Of a stretch of 64,000 nt of DNA, positions 17,331 through 25,992 are shown one piece after another. Under the pieces are notes generated by a model, which ran no database searches, was not told where the DNA came from, and saw nothing but the letters and a program-made list of their open reading frames with translations. Both the position numbers and the translations under genes were made by a program. Source of the stretch: Ornithobacterium rhinotracheale DSM 15997 (GTDB lineage Bacteria > Bacteroidota > Bacteroidia > Flavobacteriales > Weeksellaceae); contig NC_018016.1 in the NCBI RefSeq assembly GCF_000265465.1, positions 935,501 to 999,500 on the forward strand, written 5' to 3'. The stretch's first letter is position 1, and each line of letters starts with the position of its first letter.

Positions 17331-18332
17331 ATGAGCACATCTTACAAAGACGCTGGCGTAAACAAAGAAGAAGGATACCAAACGGTACACAAAATCAAAG
17401 ATGCAGTAGCCCAAACACACACTCCCAATGTATTAAATGGGATTGGCTCCTTTGGTGCATTCTACGAACTTGGAAACTACAAAAATCCCGTTTTGGTAAG
17501 TGGAGCCGACGGCGTGGGGACTAAACTTCGCATCGCACTAGATGTTAAGAAATACGACACCGTAGGGATTGATTGTTTTGCCATGTGTGCCAACGATATT
17601 TTGTGCCACGGCGCCAAACCTTTGTTCTTCTTGGATTACCTCGCTTGCGGAAAACTAGACAGCAATGTAGCCGCCGAAATCGTGGGTGGCATCGTAAAAG
17701 CTTGTAAAGAAACCAATTGCTCGCTCATCGGTGGAGAAACTGCTGAAATGCCGGGCATGTACGAAATCGGGGATTATGATGTAGCAGGATTCTGCGTGGG
17801 CGTGGTAGAGAAAGACGAAATCATCGACGGGTCTAAAATCAAGGCAAATGATGTTTTAATCGCATTGCCATCAAGCGGGTTCCATAGCAATGGTTTTTCT
17901 TTAATAAGAAAAGTTTTTACCGATTTCAACGAAGAATGGAACGGAAAACCTTTGTACGAAACGCTTTTAGTCCCAACCAAATTATATGGAGCTACCATTA
18001 ATTCTTTGCTTGAAAAACACACAATCAACGGGATTGCACATATCACAGGTGGTGGATTAATTGAAAATGTACCGAGAATTTTGCCTAAAGGTTTGGGCGT
18101 AGAAATTCAAAAATCAAGCATTAAAGTCCCTGCCATCATGCAAGAATTACAAAAGAGAGCCAACATCGCAGAAGACGAAATGTTTGGAACCTTCAACATG
18201 GGTGTGGGAATGGTACTTGCCGTTTCGCCAGACCAAGCCGAAGCCGTTATCAAATCCTTGAAATCTTTGGGCGAAGAAGCTTACGAAATCGGAAAAGTGG
18301 TAGAAAGCGACCAACCAATCGTTTTGCTTTAA
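17331..18332 (+). CDS. purM: Phosphoribosylformylglycinamidine cyclo-ligase (AIR synthetase)
   Basis: 333 residues. Closes the imidazole ring of purine precursors (FGAM to AIR). Landmarks are YKDAGVNKEEGY at the N-terminus, VSGADGVGTKL, DCFAMCANDILCHGAKPLFF, GGETAEMPGMY and the C-terminal half with HITGGGLIENVPR. It is the last gene of the purF-purC-purM cluster and is followed by a terminator. Confidence 0.97.
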   Translation: MSTSYKDAGVNKEEGYQTVHKIKDAVAQTHTPNVLNGIGSFGAFYELGNYKNPVLVSGADGVGTKLRIALDVKKYDTVGIDCFAMCANDILCHGAKPLFFLDYLACGKLDSNVAAEIVGGIVKACKETNCSLIGGETAEMPGMYEIGDYDVAGFCVGVVEKDEIIDGSKIKANDVLIALPSSGFHSNGFSLIRKVFTDFNEEWNGKPLYETLLVPTKLYGATINSLLEKHTINGIAHITGGGLIENVPRILPKGLGVEIQKSSIKVPAIMQELQKRANIAEDEMFGTFNMGVGMVLAVSPDQAEAVIKSLKSLGEEAYEIGKVVESDQPIVLL

Positions 18333-18359
18333 TCCAAAAAAATTAGTTTAATTAAATAG

Positions 18360-18392
18360 GAAATACGTTCACTTTTTGGGCGTATTTTTTTA
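18360..18392 (+). terminator. Terminator after purM
   Basis: AAATACGTTCA pairs with TGGGCGTATTT (11 bp, two G.T wobbles) around a 5-nt loop and is followed by seven T. Confidence 0.8.
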
Positions 18393-18422
18393 TCTTTAAA
18401 CTTTAATTAAAAATAGAAAGCC

Positions 18423-18704
18423 ATGAAAGAAATATCGCTTAAGGAAGCCGAAAAACGCATGGAAGCCTGCGAAGAGGATTTAAAAGTGTTGCAAGACTTT
18501 AATCAAGCTATGGATCGCATTGCAAAAAACATAGCTCTGCTCGATGAATATTACGGAAATCAATATTTAAAAGATGTGCAGAATCCTGCGAATAAAGATG
18601 TGTATTCTGCCGTATTGAGCGAAGATGGCATTTGGAACCTCCTTGCCGAAATCCATTGGGAGAAAATCGATATTCTCAAGAAAATTGTGAAAGATTTACG
18701 CTAA
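18423..18704 (+). CDS. DUF4298 small cytoplasmic protein
   Basis: 93 residues, largely helical and acidic. The sequence LLDEYYGNQYLKD, followed later by VLSEDGIWNLL, matches the small DUF4298 family. Function is unknown. It starts after the purM terminator, and downstream lies the GC-rich palindromic island. Confidence 0.75.
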   Translation: MKEISLKEAEKRMEACEEDLKVLQDFNQAMDRIAKNIALLDEYYGNQYLKDVQNPANKDVYSAVLSEDGIWNLLAEIHWEKIDILKKIVKDLR

Positions 18705-18765
18705 AATTCGTTCCGAAAAAAAACGAATTTAATCAATAAATTTATGCCAAAAGCAAGCATCTCTA

Positions 18766-18915
18766 CACACGGGAGCGTTCCCATCTTGCGATGCGAACGC
18801 TCCCGTGTTCAAATGCGAACGCCCCCGTGATCGCACGGGGGCGTTCGCATAACTTGACGGAGGCGTTCCCGCAGACTGACGCGAACGCCCGCGTATAAAC
18901 TGGCGGGCGCACCCA
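18766..18915. repeat. GC-rich island of inverted copies of a 15-bp unit
   Basis: The unit GCGAACGCCCCCGTG occurs exactly at 18815-18829 and inverted at 18834-18848. A one-base variant lies at 18793-18807. Partial or degenerate copies lie at 18768-18780 (inverted), 18857-18872 (inverted), 18881-18894 and 18901-18912 (inverted). The central pair makes a perfect 17-bp hairpin (18813-18829 with 18834-18850) around a 4-nt loop. GC content is far above the surrounding A/T-rich sequence. It sits between the ends of two converging genes. It resembles REP-type or other dispersed palindromic elements; identity unknown. Confidence 0.85.
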
Positions 18916-18940
18916 TCGAATAAGTTGTTTTTTTAGATAC

Positions 18941-18977
18941 AAAAAAGACTATTTAACAAAGTGCTTGTTGAATAGTT
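18941..18977 (-). terminator. Terminator of the Bat operon
   Basis: Arms 18947-18959 and 18965-18977 form a 13-bp stem with two wobbles. The A run at 18941-18946 is the U tract on the minus strand. Confidence 0.75.
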
Positions 18978-18992
18978 CCTTTTGATTCTTTA

Positions 18993-19199
18993 CTAATTAT
19001 CTAATTTGTCTTTAATCTGATAAAACCTCAACATCGCTAAACTCAAAATAAAGCCGCAGATGCTAGCGCCTCCGCCAATGATGGCAGAAAGGTTCTCTGC
19101 CGAGAAAAATCCAAACTGCGTATTATACAACACAATATTGAAGATTAATGCGGCTAAAAAGAAGATTAAAAAAATGAGTGCTACATATTTCTTTTTCAT
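18993..19199 (-). CDS. Small membrane protein, function unknown
   Basis: 68 residues with two membrane helices: about residues 5-25 (VALIFLIFFLAALIFNIVL) and 38-60 (AIIGGGASICGFILSLAML). A short charged tail follows. It starts 14 bp after batD on the same strand and is probably the last gene of the Bat operon, before the terminator. I do not recognise a family. Confidence 0.6.
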   Translation of the reverse strand: MKKKYVALIFLIFFLAALIFNIVLYNTQFGFFSAENLSAIIGGGASICGFILSLAMLRFYQIKDKLDN

Positions 19200-19213
19200 A
19201 CAAAATTCGATTT

Positions 19214-20962
19214 TTATATATTTTTGATTAAATCACTACATGCTACCGCAATTTCGCGTTGGTGTTCTTCGTTGATTCCAGCGTATTGTGCCATTTGCAC
19301 TTTTTGATGTAGGGCTTGCCAAGTCATAGCAAAATCGTCGTTTTTATGCATTTTTAAAATGGCTATCGCTTCGTCTTCAGACTTAGTACTTGGGTCTTGA
19401 CTATACAGCTGAACTATTTCTTGCAAAATGCGTTCAGTCTCACGGTAAAACTCCTCACCCGTGTGATTTGCCGTTACATTGTTCCAATCGTTTTTAATAT
19501 CTTTTGCCGTGATGATTGGTTTCTCTTCTTGCTCTATTTCTTTTTTCTTTCTAAAGAATAAGAAGAACAATGGTATTATTAAGATTATAGAACCTAAACC
19601 CACAGCCCATGGCCACCAGCTGGCAGCTTCCTTATTTTCTACTTCGTGAGCAGCGTCCTCTAACGAATTTTGAGACGATTGCTCAAGTCTTGGTGAATTG
19701 CTTCGCATTGCCTCTCGTGGCGTATCCAATGTTGCGATACTATCCACAGGCACTGCCATAGCCAGAGAATCCTCCAAATTTATATTTTCATTGGGTTCTC
19801 CCTCTACCTGCACCTGCTCTGCGTTGGAATGCAAGGTAACATATTTCTTTTTATCTAAATCAAAATAAGCAAACTCCACCGATGGAATATCATAAGTTCC
19901 TCCGTATTGTGGCACCACGACATAGCTATCCACTATTTTTCCTTTTTCGGTTCCGTTAAGTGGCTTAAATGCCTCTCTACGGCGTGGTGGGTATACTTCT
20001 AGTTCTTTGTTTAGTTTAAGTTTTGGAAGATTTATGGTAGAAAAACTTCCTTCGCCCTCAAGCTCTACCTCGATTTCAAAGGCTTTATTCTGTCTTAAAT
20101 TCTTTTTCTGCACATAAGTTTTCAAAACAAAATTTCCTACCGCTCCATTGAAGGTTTTAGGTGCATTGGCGGGTAAACTTTTTACTTCTATGCTTTTTTC
20201 TGGCGAGTATAATTCCACGATTTTTTCGTCAAAAAGATCGATTGGAATCGCTACATGAATTAAAAATGGACGAATTTCTAAAGTGCCCGTTTTTTGAGGT
20301 AGAAGTAAATATTTTCCTACAACTTCAGACACATAAATCTGGTTGTTGAACACTTCTTGTTTAATGTCGCGATAATCATTGTTTGGCAAATTGATTTGCT
20401 TTACCTCAAAGTTATCCAGAATCGGAGCTCCTACATCTGATCGCCTACGCAGAGCCTCAAAAGATTTGGCATAGAGCTTAAGCGTAGCATAAATAGGCTC
20501 GTTGGGAAAAACTGAATGTTGAGATAAATCTAAATCCAAAAACACCAATTGATTGCCGTAATTATTTCGTTGCGTCACGCGCGGAGCATCGGTCACCATG
20601 ATTTGCACGGGCGAAGTTTCATAAAGACGATGATTGATCTTTATCGAAGCACGACCTATTTTGATTTTACCTTTTTTCTCGGCTCGCAAAAGAATGGTCT
20701 CGATATGCTGAATCGTTTTTTCTCCGTTGATAATATTGATTTGTTGCCCTTGTCGGCGACCTATCATTTTTAAGCCATTGAACGAAGGGTATTTTATGCT
20801 TCCCACATCGGCATTATCTCCCAGCGTTACGATAAAATTTAGCTCAAAATCCTCTCCTTCTTGCACGCGATCCTTGTTGGGAACTGCCGTAAAGGAATAC
20901 TGACCGTAGCCGAAACAGCTCAGTAAACTAAACAGTGCAAAGAGATATTTTTCTATTCTCAT
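19214..20962 (-). CDS. batD: BatD-like oxygen-tolerance protein
   Basis: 582 residues with a signal peptide ending near residue 21, a long beta-rich periplasmic part and one membrane helix near residue 450 (WPWAVGLGSIILIIPLFFLFF). A cytoplasmic helical tail follows. The N-terminal YSFTAVPNKDRVQEGEDFELNFIV is characteristic of BatD (Bacteroides aerotolerance protein D). BatD is thought to work with the BatA/BatB membrane proteins in envelope stress or aerotolerance; the mechanism is unsettled. It starts 6 bp after the preceding gene. Confidence 0.85.
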   Translation of the reverse strand: MRIEKYLFALFSLLSCFGYGQYSFTAVPNKDRVQEGEDFELNFIVTLGDNADVGSIKYPSFNGLKMIGRRQGQQINIINGEKTIQHIETILLRAEKKGKIKIGRASIKINHRLYETSPVQIMVTDAPRVTQRNNYGNQLVFLDLDLSQHSVFPNEPIYATLKLYAKSFEALRRRSDVGAPILDNFEVKQINLPNNDYRDIKQEVFNNQIYVSEVVGKYLLLPQKTGTLEIRPFLIHVAIPIDLFDEKIVELYSPEKSIEVKSLPANAPKTFNGAVGNFVLKTYVQKKNLRQNKAFEIEVELEGEGSFSTINLPKLKLNKELEVYPPRRREAFKPLNGTEKGKIVDSYVVVPQYGGTYDIPSVEFAYFDLDKKKYVTLHSNAEQVQVEGEPNENINLEDSLAMAVPVDSIATLDTPREAMRSNSPRLEQSSQNSLEDAAHEVENKEAASWWPWAVGLGSIILIIPLFFLFFRKKKEIEQEEKPIITAKDIKNDWNNVTANHTGEEFYRETERILQEIVQLYSQDPSTKSEDEAIAILKMHKNDDFAMTWQALHQKVQMAQYAGINEEHQREIAVACSDLIKNI

Positions 20963-20968
20963 AATAAT

Positions 20969-21478
20969 CTACCAGTCTTTAGACTTTCTGCCCGCTTTGG
21001 CTCTACTTTCGCCCATCATCATTCTTCTTTTAGTCATTTTCTCCTGCTCTTGTAGAGCTTTTAAGCGATTAGCTTGTCTTTCTTTTTCCAAAAAATCCTG
21101 TGGGCTACCATTGGGCTTTTCTTCCTGTTCTGGAGCTTGCGGCATTTGGTCGTTTTGTCCTTTGCCTTGCTCGCCATTGTTTTCACCTTTTTGGTCGCCT
21201 TTATCTTTTTCTGGATTATCTTTTTTCTGCTGTTGGTCTTTATCAGGATTTTCCTGCTGTTCTTTGTCGTCTTTTTGTTGTTGCTCTAATTTTTGTTTTA
21301 AAGCTTGCAGTTTCTTGCTATCTGGAAACTTCTCTAGCCCTTCGGTAACGCGGCTCAGTGCCTCACTATTTTTATTCTGCAAAAAAAGGTTTGCCGATGA
21401 TACAAAATACTCCTCGCTTGTCTGGGCATAGCCCCAAACAAATGATAAAAAAACGAGCAAACTGAGTATTCTTTTCAT
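20969..21478 (-). CDS. BatC-like TPR protein with charged low-complexity region
   Basis: 169 residues. A signal peptide (residues 1-18, ...WGYAQ) is followed by one TPR-like helix pair (residues 20-60). Then comes a Gln/Lys/Asp/Glu/Asn-rich stretch (about 65-130) and a basic C-terminus (RRMMMGESRAKAGRKSKDW). The low-complexity region resembles the one in BatC proteins. Long ORFs on the opposite strand here are mirror artefacts of the repetitive codons. It lies 7 bp after the TPR gene and 6 bp before batD in the same operon. Confidence 0.7.
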   Translation of the reverse strand: MKRILSLLVFLSFVWGYAQTSEEYFVSSANLFLQNKNSEALSRVTEGLEKFPDSKKLQALKQKLEQQQKDDKEQQENPDKDQQQKKDNPEKDKGDQKGENNGEQGKGQNDQMPQAPEQEEKPNGSPQDFLEKERQANRLKALQEQEKMTKRRMMMGESRAKAGRKSKDW

Positions 21479-21485
21479 AGCTGCA

Positions 21486-22148
21486 TTACTTTAAGCTGTC
21501 TAATATAGTGATTTCTTGCAATTTGTTGATGTAATTTTCGAAATGTTTAACGGTTGAATCTTTTGCCATGGCTCCCTGCATCAACTGCAAAGCTTGATTA
21601 AATAAGCCTTTTTCGGCTAAAGCATCGGCTTGAGCTTTAATTTTTTTAGCAAATTCCGAAGGCTTGAGCAAGTCCTTTGGATTGGTATTTTTATTCTTAC
21701 TTTTCAGTTTTATGGCTAAAGCTAAATTGTATCGTGTGGCATCTGCTTTAGGATCGATGCGGAGTGCTTTTTTATACGATTTTATCGCTTGGTCATAATT
21801 TTTCTGCTGCATGTAGCTATTGCCTAAATTATGATATGAGGCAACTTTGTCTTTAGCACTGGAGCTATAATCTGCAGCTTTTTGAAAATGTGTTACAGCC
21901 TTTTGATATTGCTTGGTCTGGTAATATGCATCGCCTAAATTAAAATTAGCTTTTACATTATTTGCATTAGAAATGAGCACTTTAGAATATTCTACAATTG
22001 CCGATTCGTAATTTTTGTCTTCGTAAAACCTATTTCCTTTAGCGATAGCTTCCCTCTCTTGTAAAGTTTGTGCAAAAGAAAAATGCAGGCAGATTACAAG
22101 GCTTAAAAAAAGGATTTTCTTCAGCACTAAGGGCGTAAATATCTTCAT
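21486..22148 (-). CDS. batC: BatC-like TPR protein
   Basis: 220 residues from the ATG at 22148; an in-frame ATG at 22160 would add MVTR before the signal peptide. After the signal peptide come three to four tetratricopeptide repeats, e.g. AIAKGNRFYEDKNYESAIVE, ANFNLGDAYYQTKQYQKAV, SYHNLGNSYMQQKNYDQAI and DATRYNLALAIKL. This arrangement is typical of BatC, a partner in the Bat complex. A second helical part (residues 165-215) follows. It lies directly behind batB and is probably periplasmic. Confidence 0.8.
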   Translation of the reverse strand: MKIFTPLVLKKILFLSLVICLHFSFAQTLQEREAIAKGNRFYEDKNYESAIVEYSKVLISNANNVKANFNLGDAYYQTKQYQKAVTHFQKAADYSSSAKDKVASYHNLGNSYMQQKNYDQAIKSYKKALRIDPKADATRYNLALAIKLKSKNKNTNPKDLLKPSEFAKKIKAQADALAEKGLFNQALQLMQGAMAKDSTVKHFENYINKLQEITILDSLK

Positions 22149-22164
22149 TCTCGTTACCACAAAT

Positions 22165-23166
22165 TTAATCTTTTCCCCATTTAGTCGGTGTTAAAGTATA
22201 TATAAATAAAAATAAAAGCGATAATGCTACAAAATATTGAAATTGTTGTTTTTTATTTCTGCTCGAAATCTCTGTCGATGATTTCTTCTCCAAGTCGCTC
22301 AAAGCGGCATTTAGCTTTTTAATCGCTTGGTTCACACTTTCAATTTTAATGTAAGCTCCTTGTGATTTTTCGGCAATTTTACGCAACTCCTCGCCATGAA
22401 AACTTGACAAAACGGTTTTCCCATTATCATCTGTTTTGTATTCCATCGCGCCATAAGAATCATACATTGGGATTGGCACAGGACTATCGCCACCTATTCC
22501 CATAGTAAAAATCTCGGTGTGTTGTTCTTTAGCTTTTTCTATGGCATCTGAGATGCCTTCTTCGTGGTCTTCGCCATCAGAAATCAAAATAATGGCTTTG
22601 GAAGTCTCTGGGTTTTTACCTAAAATTTGCAATGATTTATCTATCGCAGCCGAGAAATTAGTCCCTTGGTTCCAAAGTAAATCTGTATCCAATGCCGAAA
22701 CCGAAGAATTAAGCGATGTATAATCGGTAGTGAGCGGAGACATAGCATATGCCTCTCCTGCAAAAACAACCAAACCCACACGATCGCCCCCTAATTGATT
22801 CAGAAAACTGTGGATAAATTTTTTAGCCTTATCTATTCTCGAAGGTGCAATGTCTTCGGCGTTCATGCTATTGGACAAATCCAGCGCAAAAACCAAATCT
22901 ATGCCTTCTCGTTTAAGTTTTTGTTCTTCCTCGCCCCATTGTGGCCCCATCAAGGCAATCGTCATAAAAAACAGGGCTAAAAGCAAGAAAATATTTTTAA
23001 TTTGTAAAAATCTAGAACTTTGCCCTTTCAACAATTGCGGTACCAAATGCGGATCGGCAAAGGAGCGCAACGCACGCTTACGCCATTGCCACAAACGCCA
23101 CAAAAAGTAAGCGGCAAGTACCACGGCTATAAAAAGCATACCATATGCGGGAGTGCTAAAACTCAT
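22165..23166 (-). CDS. batB: BatB, VWA-domain membrane protein
   Basis: 333 residues. Membrane helices lie near residues 8-25 and 58-75, followed by a von Willebrand A domain (about residues 88-280) and a last helix at about 310-328. The metal-binding MIDAS motif is DLSNSMNAEDIAPSR. BatB and BatA are paired VWA proteins of the Bat aerotolerance system. The start overlaps the batA stop by 4 bp, indicating translational coupling. Confidence 0.9.
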   Translation of the reverse strand: MSFSTPAYGMLFIAVVLAAYFLWRLWQWRKRALRSFADPHLVPQLLKGQSSRFLQIKNIFLLLALFFMTIALMGPQWGEEEQKLKREGIDLVFALDLSNSMNAEDIAPSRIDKAKKFIHSFLNQLGGDRVGLVVFAGEAYAMSPLTTDYTSLNSSVSALDTDLLWNQGTNFSAAIDKSLQILGKNPETSKAIILISDGEDHEEGISDAIEKAKEQHTEIFTMGIGGDSPVPIPMYDSYGAMEYKTDDNGKTVLSSFHGEELRKIAEKSQGAYIKIESVNQAIKKLNAALSDLEKKSSTEISSRNKKQQFQYFVALSLLFLFIYTLTPTKWGKD

Positions 23167-24173
23167 TCTGTCAATTGTTTAAAAATTAAAGTTCTACAAA
23201 GGATTTCTATACACAGCAAAATAAATGCCCACACGACAAATGCACGATAATATTCGGTGTAGTCGTAATATTTAGTTTCGTTGATTTTTGATTTCTCTAA
23301 TTGATTAATTTCTTCGTAAATGGCTTTAAGTCGCTCATTGTCGGTAGCTCTAAAATACAAACCATTAGCATTATTGGCAATGTATTTTAGCAAATTCTCG
23401 TCTAATTTTAATTTGCTCTGCGGAATGTTTTCTGCACCAATCGGCGGCAAAACATAATCGGTAGTCCCAATCCCAATGGTATAGACTTTAATTCCTTTTT
23501 CTTTGGCAATTTTGGTCGCTTCTTGCGGACTTATGTAAACTGCATTAGAGTCATAATAGTTCACATCTTCGCCCCCATCGGTAATGAGCAAAACGACTTT
23601 GCTTTTGGCTTGGGAATGCTCCAAATGATTAATCGCTGTTGCCAAGCCCACTCCTATTGCCGTACCTGGAATCAAATTGTCATCATTGTCTAAATCTTTC
23701 ACCGCTTGCACCAGCACCGATTTATCTGTCGTGAGTGGCACAGTATTTACCGCACTTCCTGAATAAATCACCACACCAATTCTATCGGTTTGGCGTTTTT
23801 TCACAAAATCTTCTGCCACGGATTTCAGCGCGTCTAGACGCGTTGGTTTTAAATCTCGCGCAAGCATACTCAGCGAGACATCTACCACCATCATAATATC
23901 TACCCCTTCGTCGGAACGCACATGTGTGCTGATTTCTATCTTGCGCGGACGAGCCAAAGCGATGATTAATAAACTTATGGCTAAAAGTCGCAAAGCATAC
24001 AAGGCGGGCTGCATCCATCGATACCAAGAATCGCCCGAACGAAATGCCGATAGACTTGGCATTTGCAATGCTTGATTTTGCTTTTTTCGATGCAACAAGC
24101 GTACTAGTAGCATCAGCGGAACCAATGCTAAAAGTAATAAAAACCAAGGATTTGCAAATTCTATATGGCTCAT
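23163..24173 (-). CDS. batA: BatA, VWA-domain membrane protein
   Basis: 336 residues: N-terminal helix (FANPWFLLLLALVPLMLLV), second helix near 57-75, VWA domain with MIDAS motif VVDVSLSMLARDL (about residue 92), and a C-terminal helix. It is similar in size and layout to the adjacent batB, with which it overlaps by 4 bp. Known as part of the Bat system, usually downstream of a MoxR ATPase and a DUF58 protein, exactly as here. Confidence 0.9.
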   Translation of the reverse strand: MSHIEFANPWFLLLLALVPLMLLVRLLHRKKQNQALQMPSLSAFRSGDSWYRWMQPALYALRLLAISLLIIALARPRKIEISTHVRSDEGVDIMMVVDVSLSMLARDLKPTRLDALKSVAEDFVKKRQTDRIGVVIYSGSAVNTVPLTTDKSVLVQAVKDLDNDDNLIPGTAIGVGLATAINHLEHSQAKSKVVLLITDGGEDVNYYDSNAVYISPQEATKIAKEKGIKVYTIGIGTTDYVLPPIGAENIPQSKLKLDENLLKYIANNANGLYFRATDNERLKAIYEEINQLEKSKINETKYYDYTEYYRAFVVWAFILLCIEILCRTLIFKQLTE

Positions 24174-24177
24174 TTTT

Positions 24178-25098
24178 TTAAATATGGTCTTTTACTTCCT
24201 CGACCAAAGGTTTTGTTTTTTCAATAATTTTTTCTGCCCAATCTCTGTAAAATGCATTTTTTTCTGGACTTAAAGTTGCTTTGGCGTATTTCACGCGGTC
24301 GGCATCGGTCAAGAAATTGTATAATTCGGCACTTTCTTCTTGGGTTAAAAATTCTTTGTTTTTCATATAATCGGGCAAATCCGTGCTAAGCAAAGCTTGG
24401 GCAGGAAACTCGAATCGGCGCGAAAAATAACGACGCACAATGAAACTTAAATCAGTATAATATTGATTAAATTCTTGTTTTTCTAATAATCCTAAAGCAT
24501 CTAATTTCTTTAAATTCTGCAAAGCTTCCTCATACGGTGGCAAAAGCGGTGTGCTGATGTATCGCTTGCGGCGTAGCTCCTTTAAATACAAAAAAGCAAC
24601 AATCAAAAGTGCGATGAGCATAATGCCACCCACAATCATATACCAAAGGTATTTTTTGTTACGATCCCACCACGAAATATGCTCTGGCATAATCGTTTTT
24701 ATGGGATACATTTTTTGCAAAGTGGTATCAATAGCGGGCATTTCCACACCGAGTTCTCGCGTGTCTGAAAGTACTGTTTTGCCATTTATTACATAAGGCA
24801 AGGATTTAACCAAAAAATTGCCTTCTTCAAAGCCCGTGAGCGTAATTATTTGTTTGTATTTTTTTTGATTACCCTCTCGCACCGAATCAATTTTTTTATT
24901 GACGATTTCTAAATATTTTCCAAGCGAATCGCCAAGCATCGGCAATTCCACTTTGGCATCGCTCGGGGTTTTAAATTCAATTTGTAAACTTGCTGTGTCC
25001 CCGATTAAAATTCTATCGGGCGACAATTGGGTGTAAACCTGTGCCCAAACTGGAAAAGCCAAAAGACAAACGATGATATGTAAAATCCTATTTTTCAT
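24178..25098 (-). CDS. Bat-operon membrane protein with beta-rich periplasmic domain
   Basis: 306 residues. A signal peptide (residues 1-19, FPVWAQ) precedes a beta-rich domain (about 20-140; LSPDRILIGDTASLQIEF recalls the BatD N-terminus). Then come one membrane helix at about 150-172 and a cytoplasmic helical part with EEALQNLKKLDALGL and a YYTDLSFIVRRYFSRRF segment. This gene type is regularly found between the DUF58 gene and batA in Bacteroidota. The function is not known. Confidence 0.75.
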   Translation of the reverse strand: MKNRILHIIVCLLAFPVWAQVYTQLSPDRILIGDTASLQIEFKTPSDAKVELPMLGDSLGKYLEIVNKKIDSVREGNQKKYKQIITLTGFEEGNFLVKSLPYVINGKTVLSDTRELGVEMPAIDTTLQKMYPIKTIMPEHISWWDRNKKYLWYMIVGGIMLIALLIVAFLYLKELRRKRYISTPLLPPYEEALQNLKKLDALGLLEKQEFNQYYTDLSFIVRRYFSRRFEFPAQALLSTDLPDYMKNKEFLTQEESAELYNFLTDADRVKYAKATLSPEKNAFYRDWAEKIIEKTKPLVEEVKDHI

Positions 25099-25104
25099 GG
25101 TTTT

Positions 25105-25977
25105 TTATCGGTTTTTATGGCTTTTAAAATAATTAAGCAAAGCTCGGTTGTAGTCGGACTCGGTAGCCACTTCTATGATACCCGCCCCTGCATTCTTTAA
25201 ACTTGAAAAAAACTGATTTCGGTGCTTTTTAGCATTTTCTGCGTACTGAATTCGCACTTTTTTAGAAGAAGTATTTACATATTTTTCGGCACCTGTTTCT
25301 ATATCGTGCATGTGCACCCAACCAATGTCGGGAAGTTCTTCTTCTTTCTCATCGTAGACACGAATTCCCGTTAATTCATGTTTTTTGGCTAAAACTTGAA
25401 TGCTCTTCTGGTAACAATCATCGTTAAAATCCGAAATTAAAAATACCAAAGATTTTCGCTTTTGGGTTTTAATTAAAAAATCCAACGCGTTGCAAATATT
25501 GGTTTTAGTGCTTTTGGGCTCGTATTCTACCAAGGCTCGGATGATTTTCAGCACATTGTGTTTTCCTTTCTTGGGCGGATAGTATAATTCTACCTCATCG
25601 CTAAAGAGCAAAAGCCCCACTTTGTCGTTGTTTGAAAGTGCCGAAAATGCCAAAGTTGCACAAATTTCAGCCATGGTATCTTTCTTGGATTGCTTGCGTG
25701 TCCCAAACTGATTGGATCCACTGATGTCTACCACAAGCATTAAGGAAAGTTCTCTTTCTTCTTCAAAAATCTTTACATACGGCTCGTTGAAATGTGCCGT
25801 TTTGTTCCAATCAATATTGCGAACATCATCGCCAAATTGATACGGACGCACCTCCGAAAAAATCATGCCTCGCCCCTTGAACGAGCTGTGATACTCGCCC
25901 ATAAACAAGTGATTGCTGGCTCTCCTAAATTTAATTTCTATTCTACGAACCTTTTTGATTAATTCTTTGGCGTCCAC
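25105..25977 (-). CDS. DUF58 protein of the MoxR/Bat operon
   Basis: 290 residues, cytoplasmic. The DUF58 signature GRGMIFSEVRPYQFGDDVRNIDWN lies near residues 51-74. A VWA-like fold follows with LVVDISGSNQFGT as a partial metal site. DUF58 proteins accompany MoxR ATPases, which are thought to act on VWA proteins as chaperones. The gene lies 15 bp after moxR and 6 bp before the next gene. Confidence 0.88.
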   Translation of the reverse strand: MDAKELIKKVRRIEIKFRRASNHLFMGEYHSSFKGRGMIFSEVRPYQFGDDVRNIDWNKTAHFNEPYVKIFEEERELSLMLVVDISGSNQFGTRKQSKKDTMAEICATLAFSALSNNDKVGLLLFSDEVELYYPPKKGKHNVLKIIRALVEYEPKSTKTNICNALDFLIKTQKRKSLVFLISDFNDDCYQKSIQVLAKKHELTGIRVYDEKEEELPDIGWVHMHDIETGAEKYVNTSSKKVRIQYAENAKKHRNQFFSSLKNAGAGIIEVATESDYNRALLNYFKSHKNR

Positions 25978-25992
25978 GCTAGTCTTTCTTTT

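Noticed and set aside
18766-18915. Repeats considered as a CRISPR array
   Set aside because: The units are short, in both orientations, irregularly spaced and without unique spacers; no cas gene is present.
20997-21431. Overlapping plus-strand open frames rich in Cys, Ser and Phe
   Set aside because: They mirror the Gln/Lys/Glu-rich low-complexity part of the BatC-like gene on the minus strand, which has a signal peptide and operon context.
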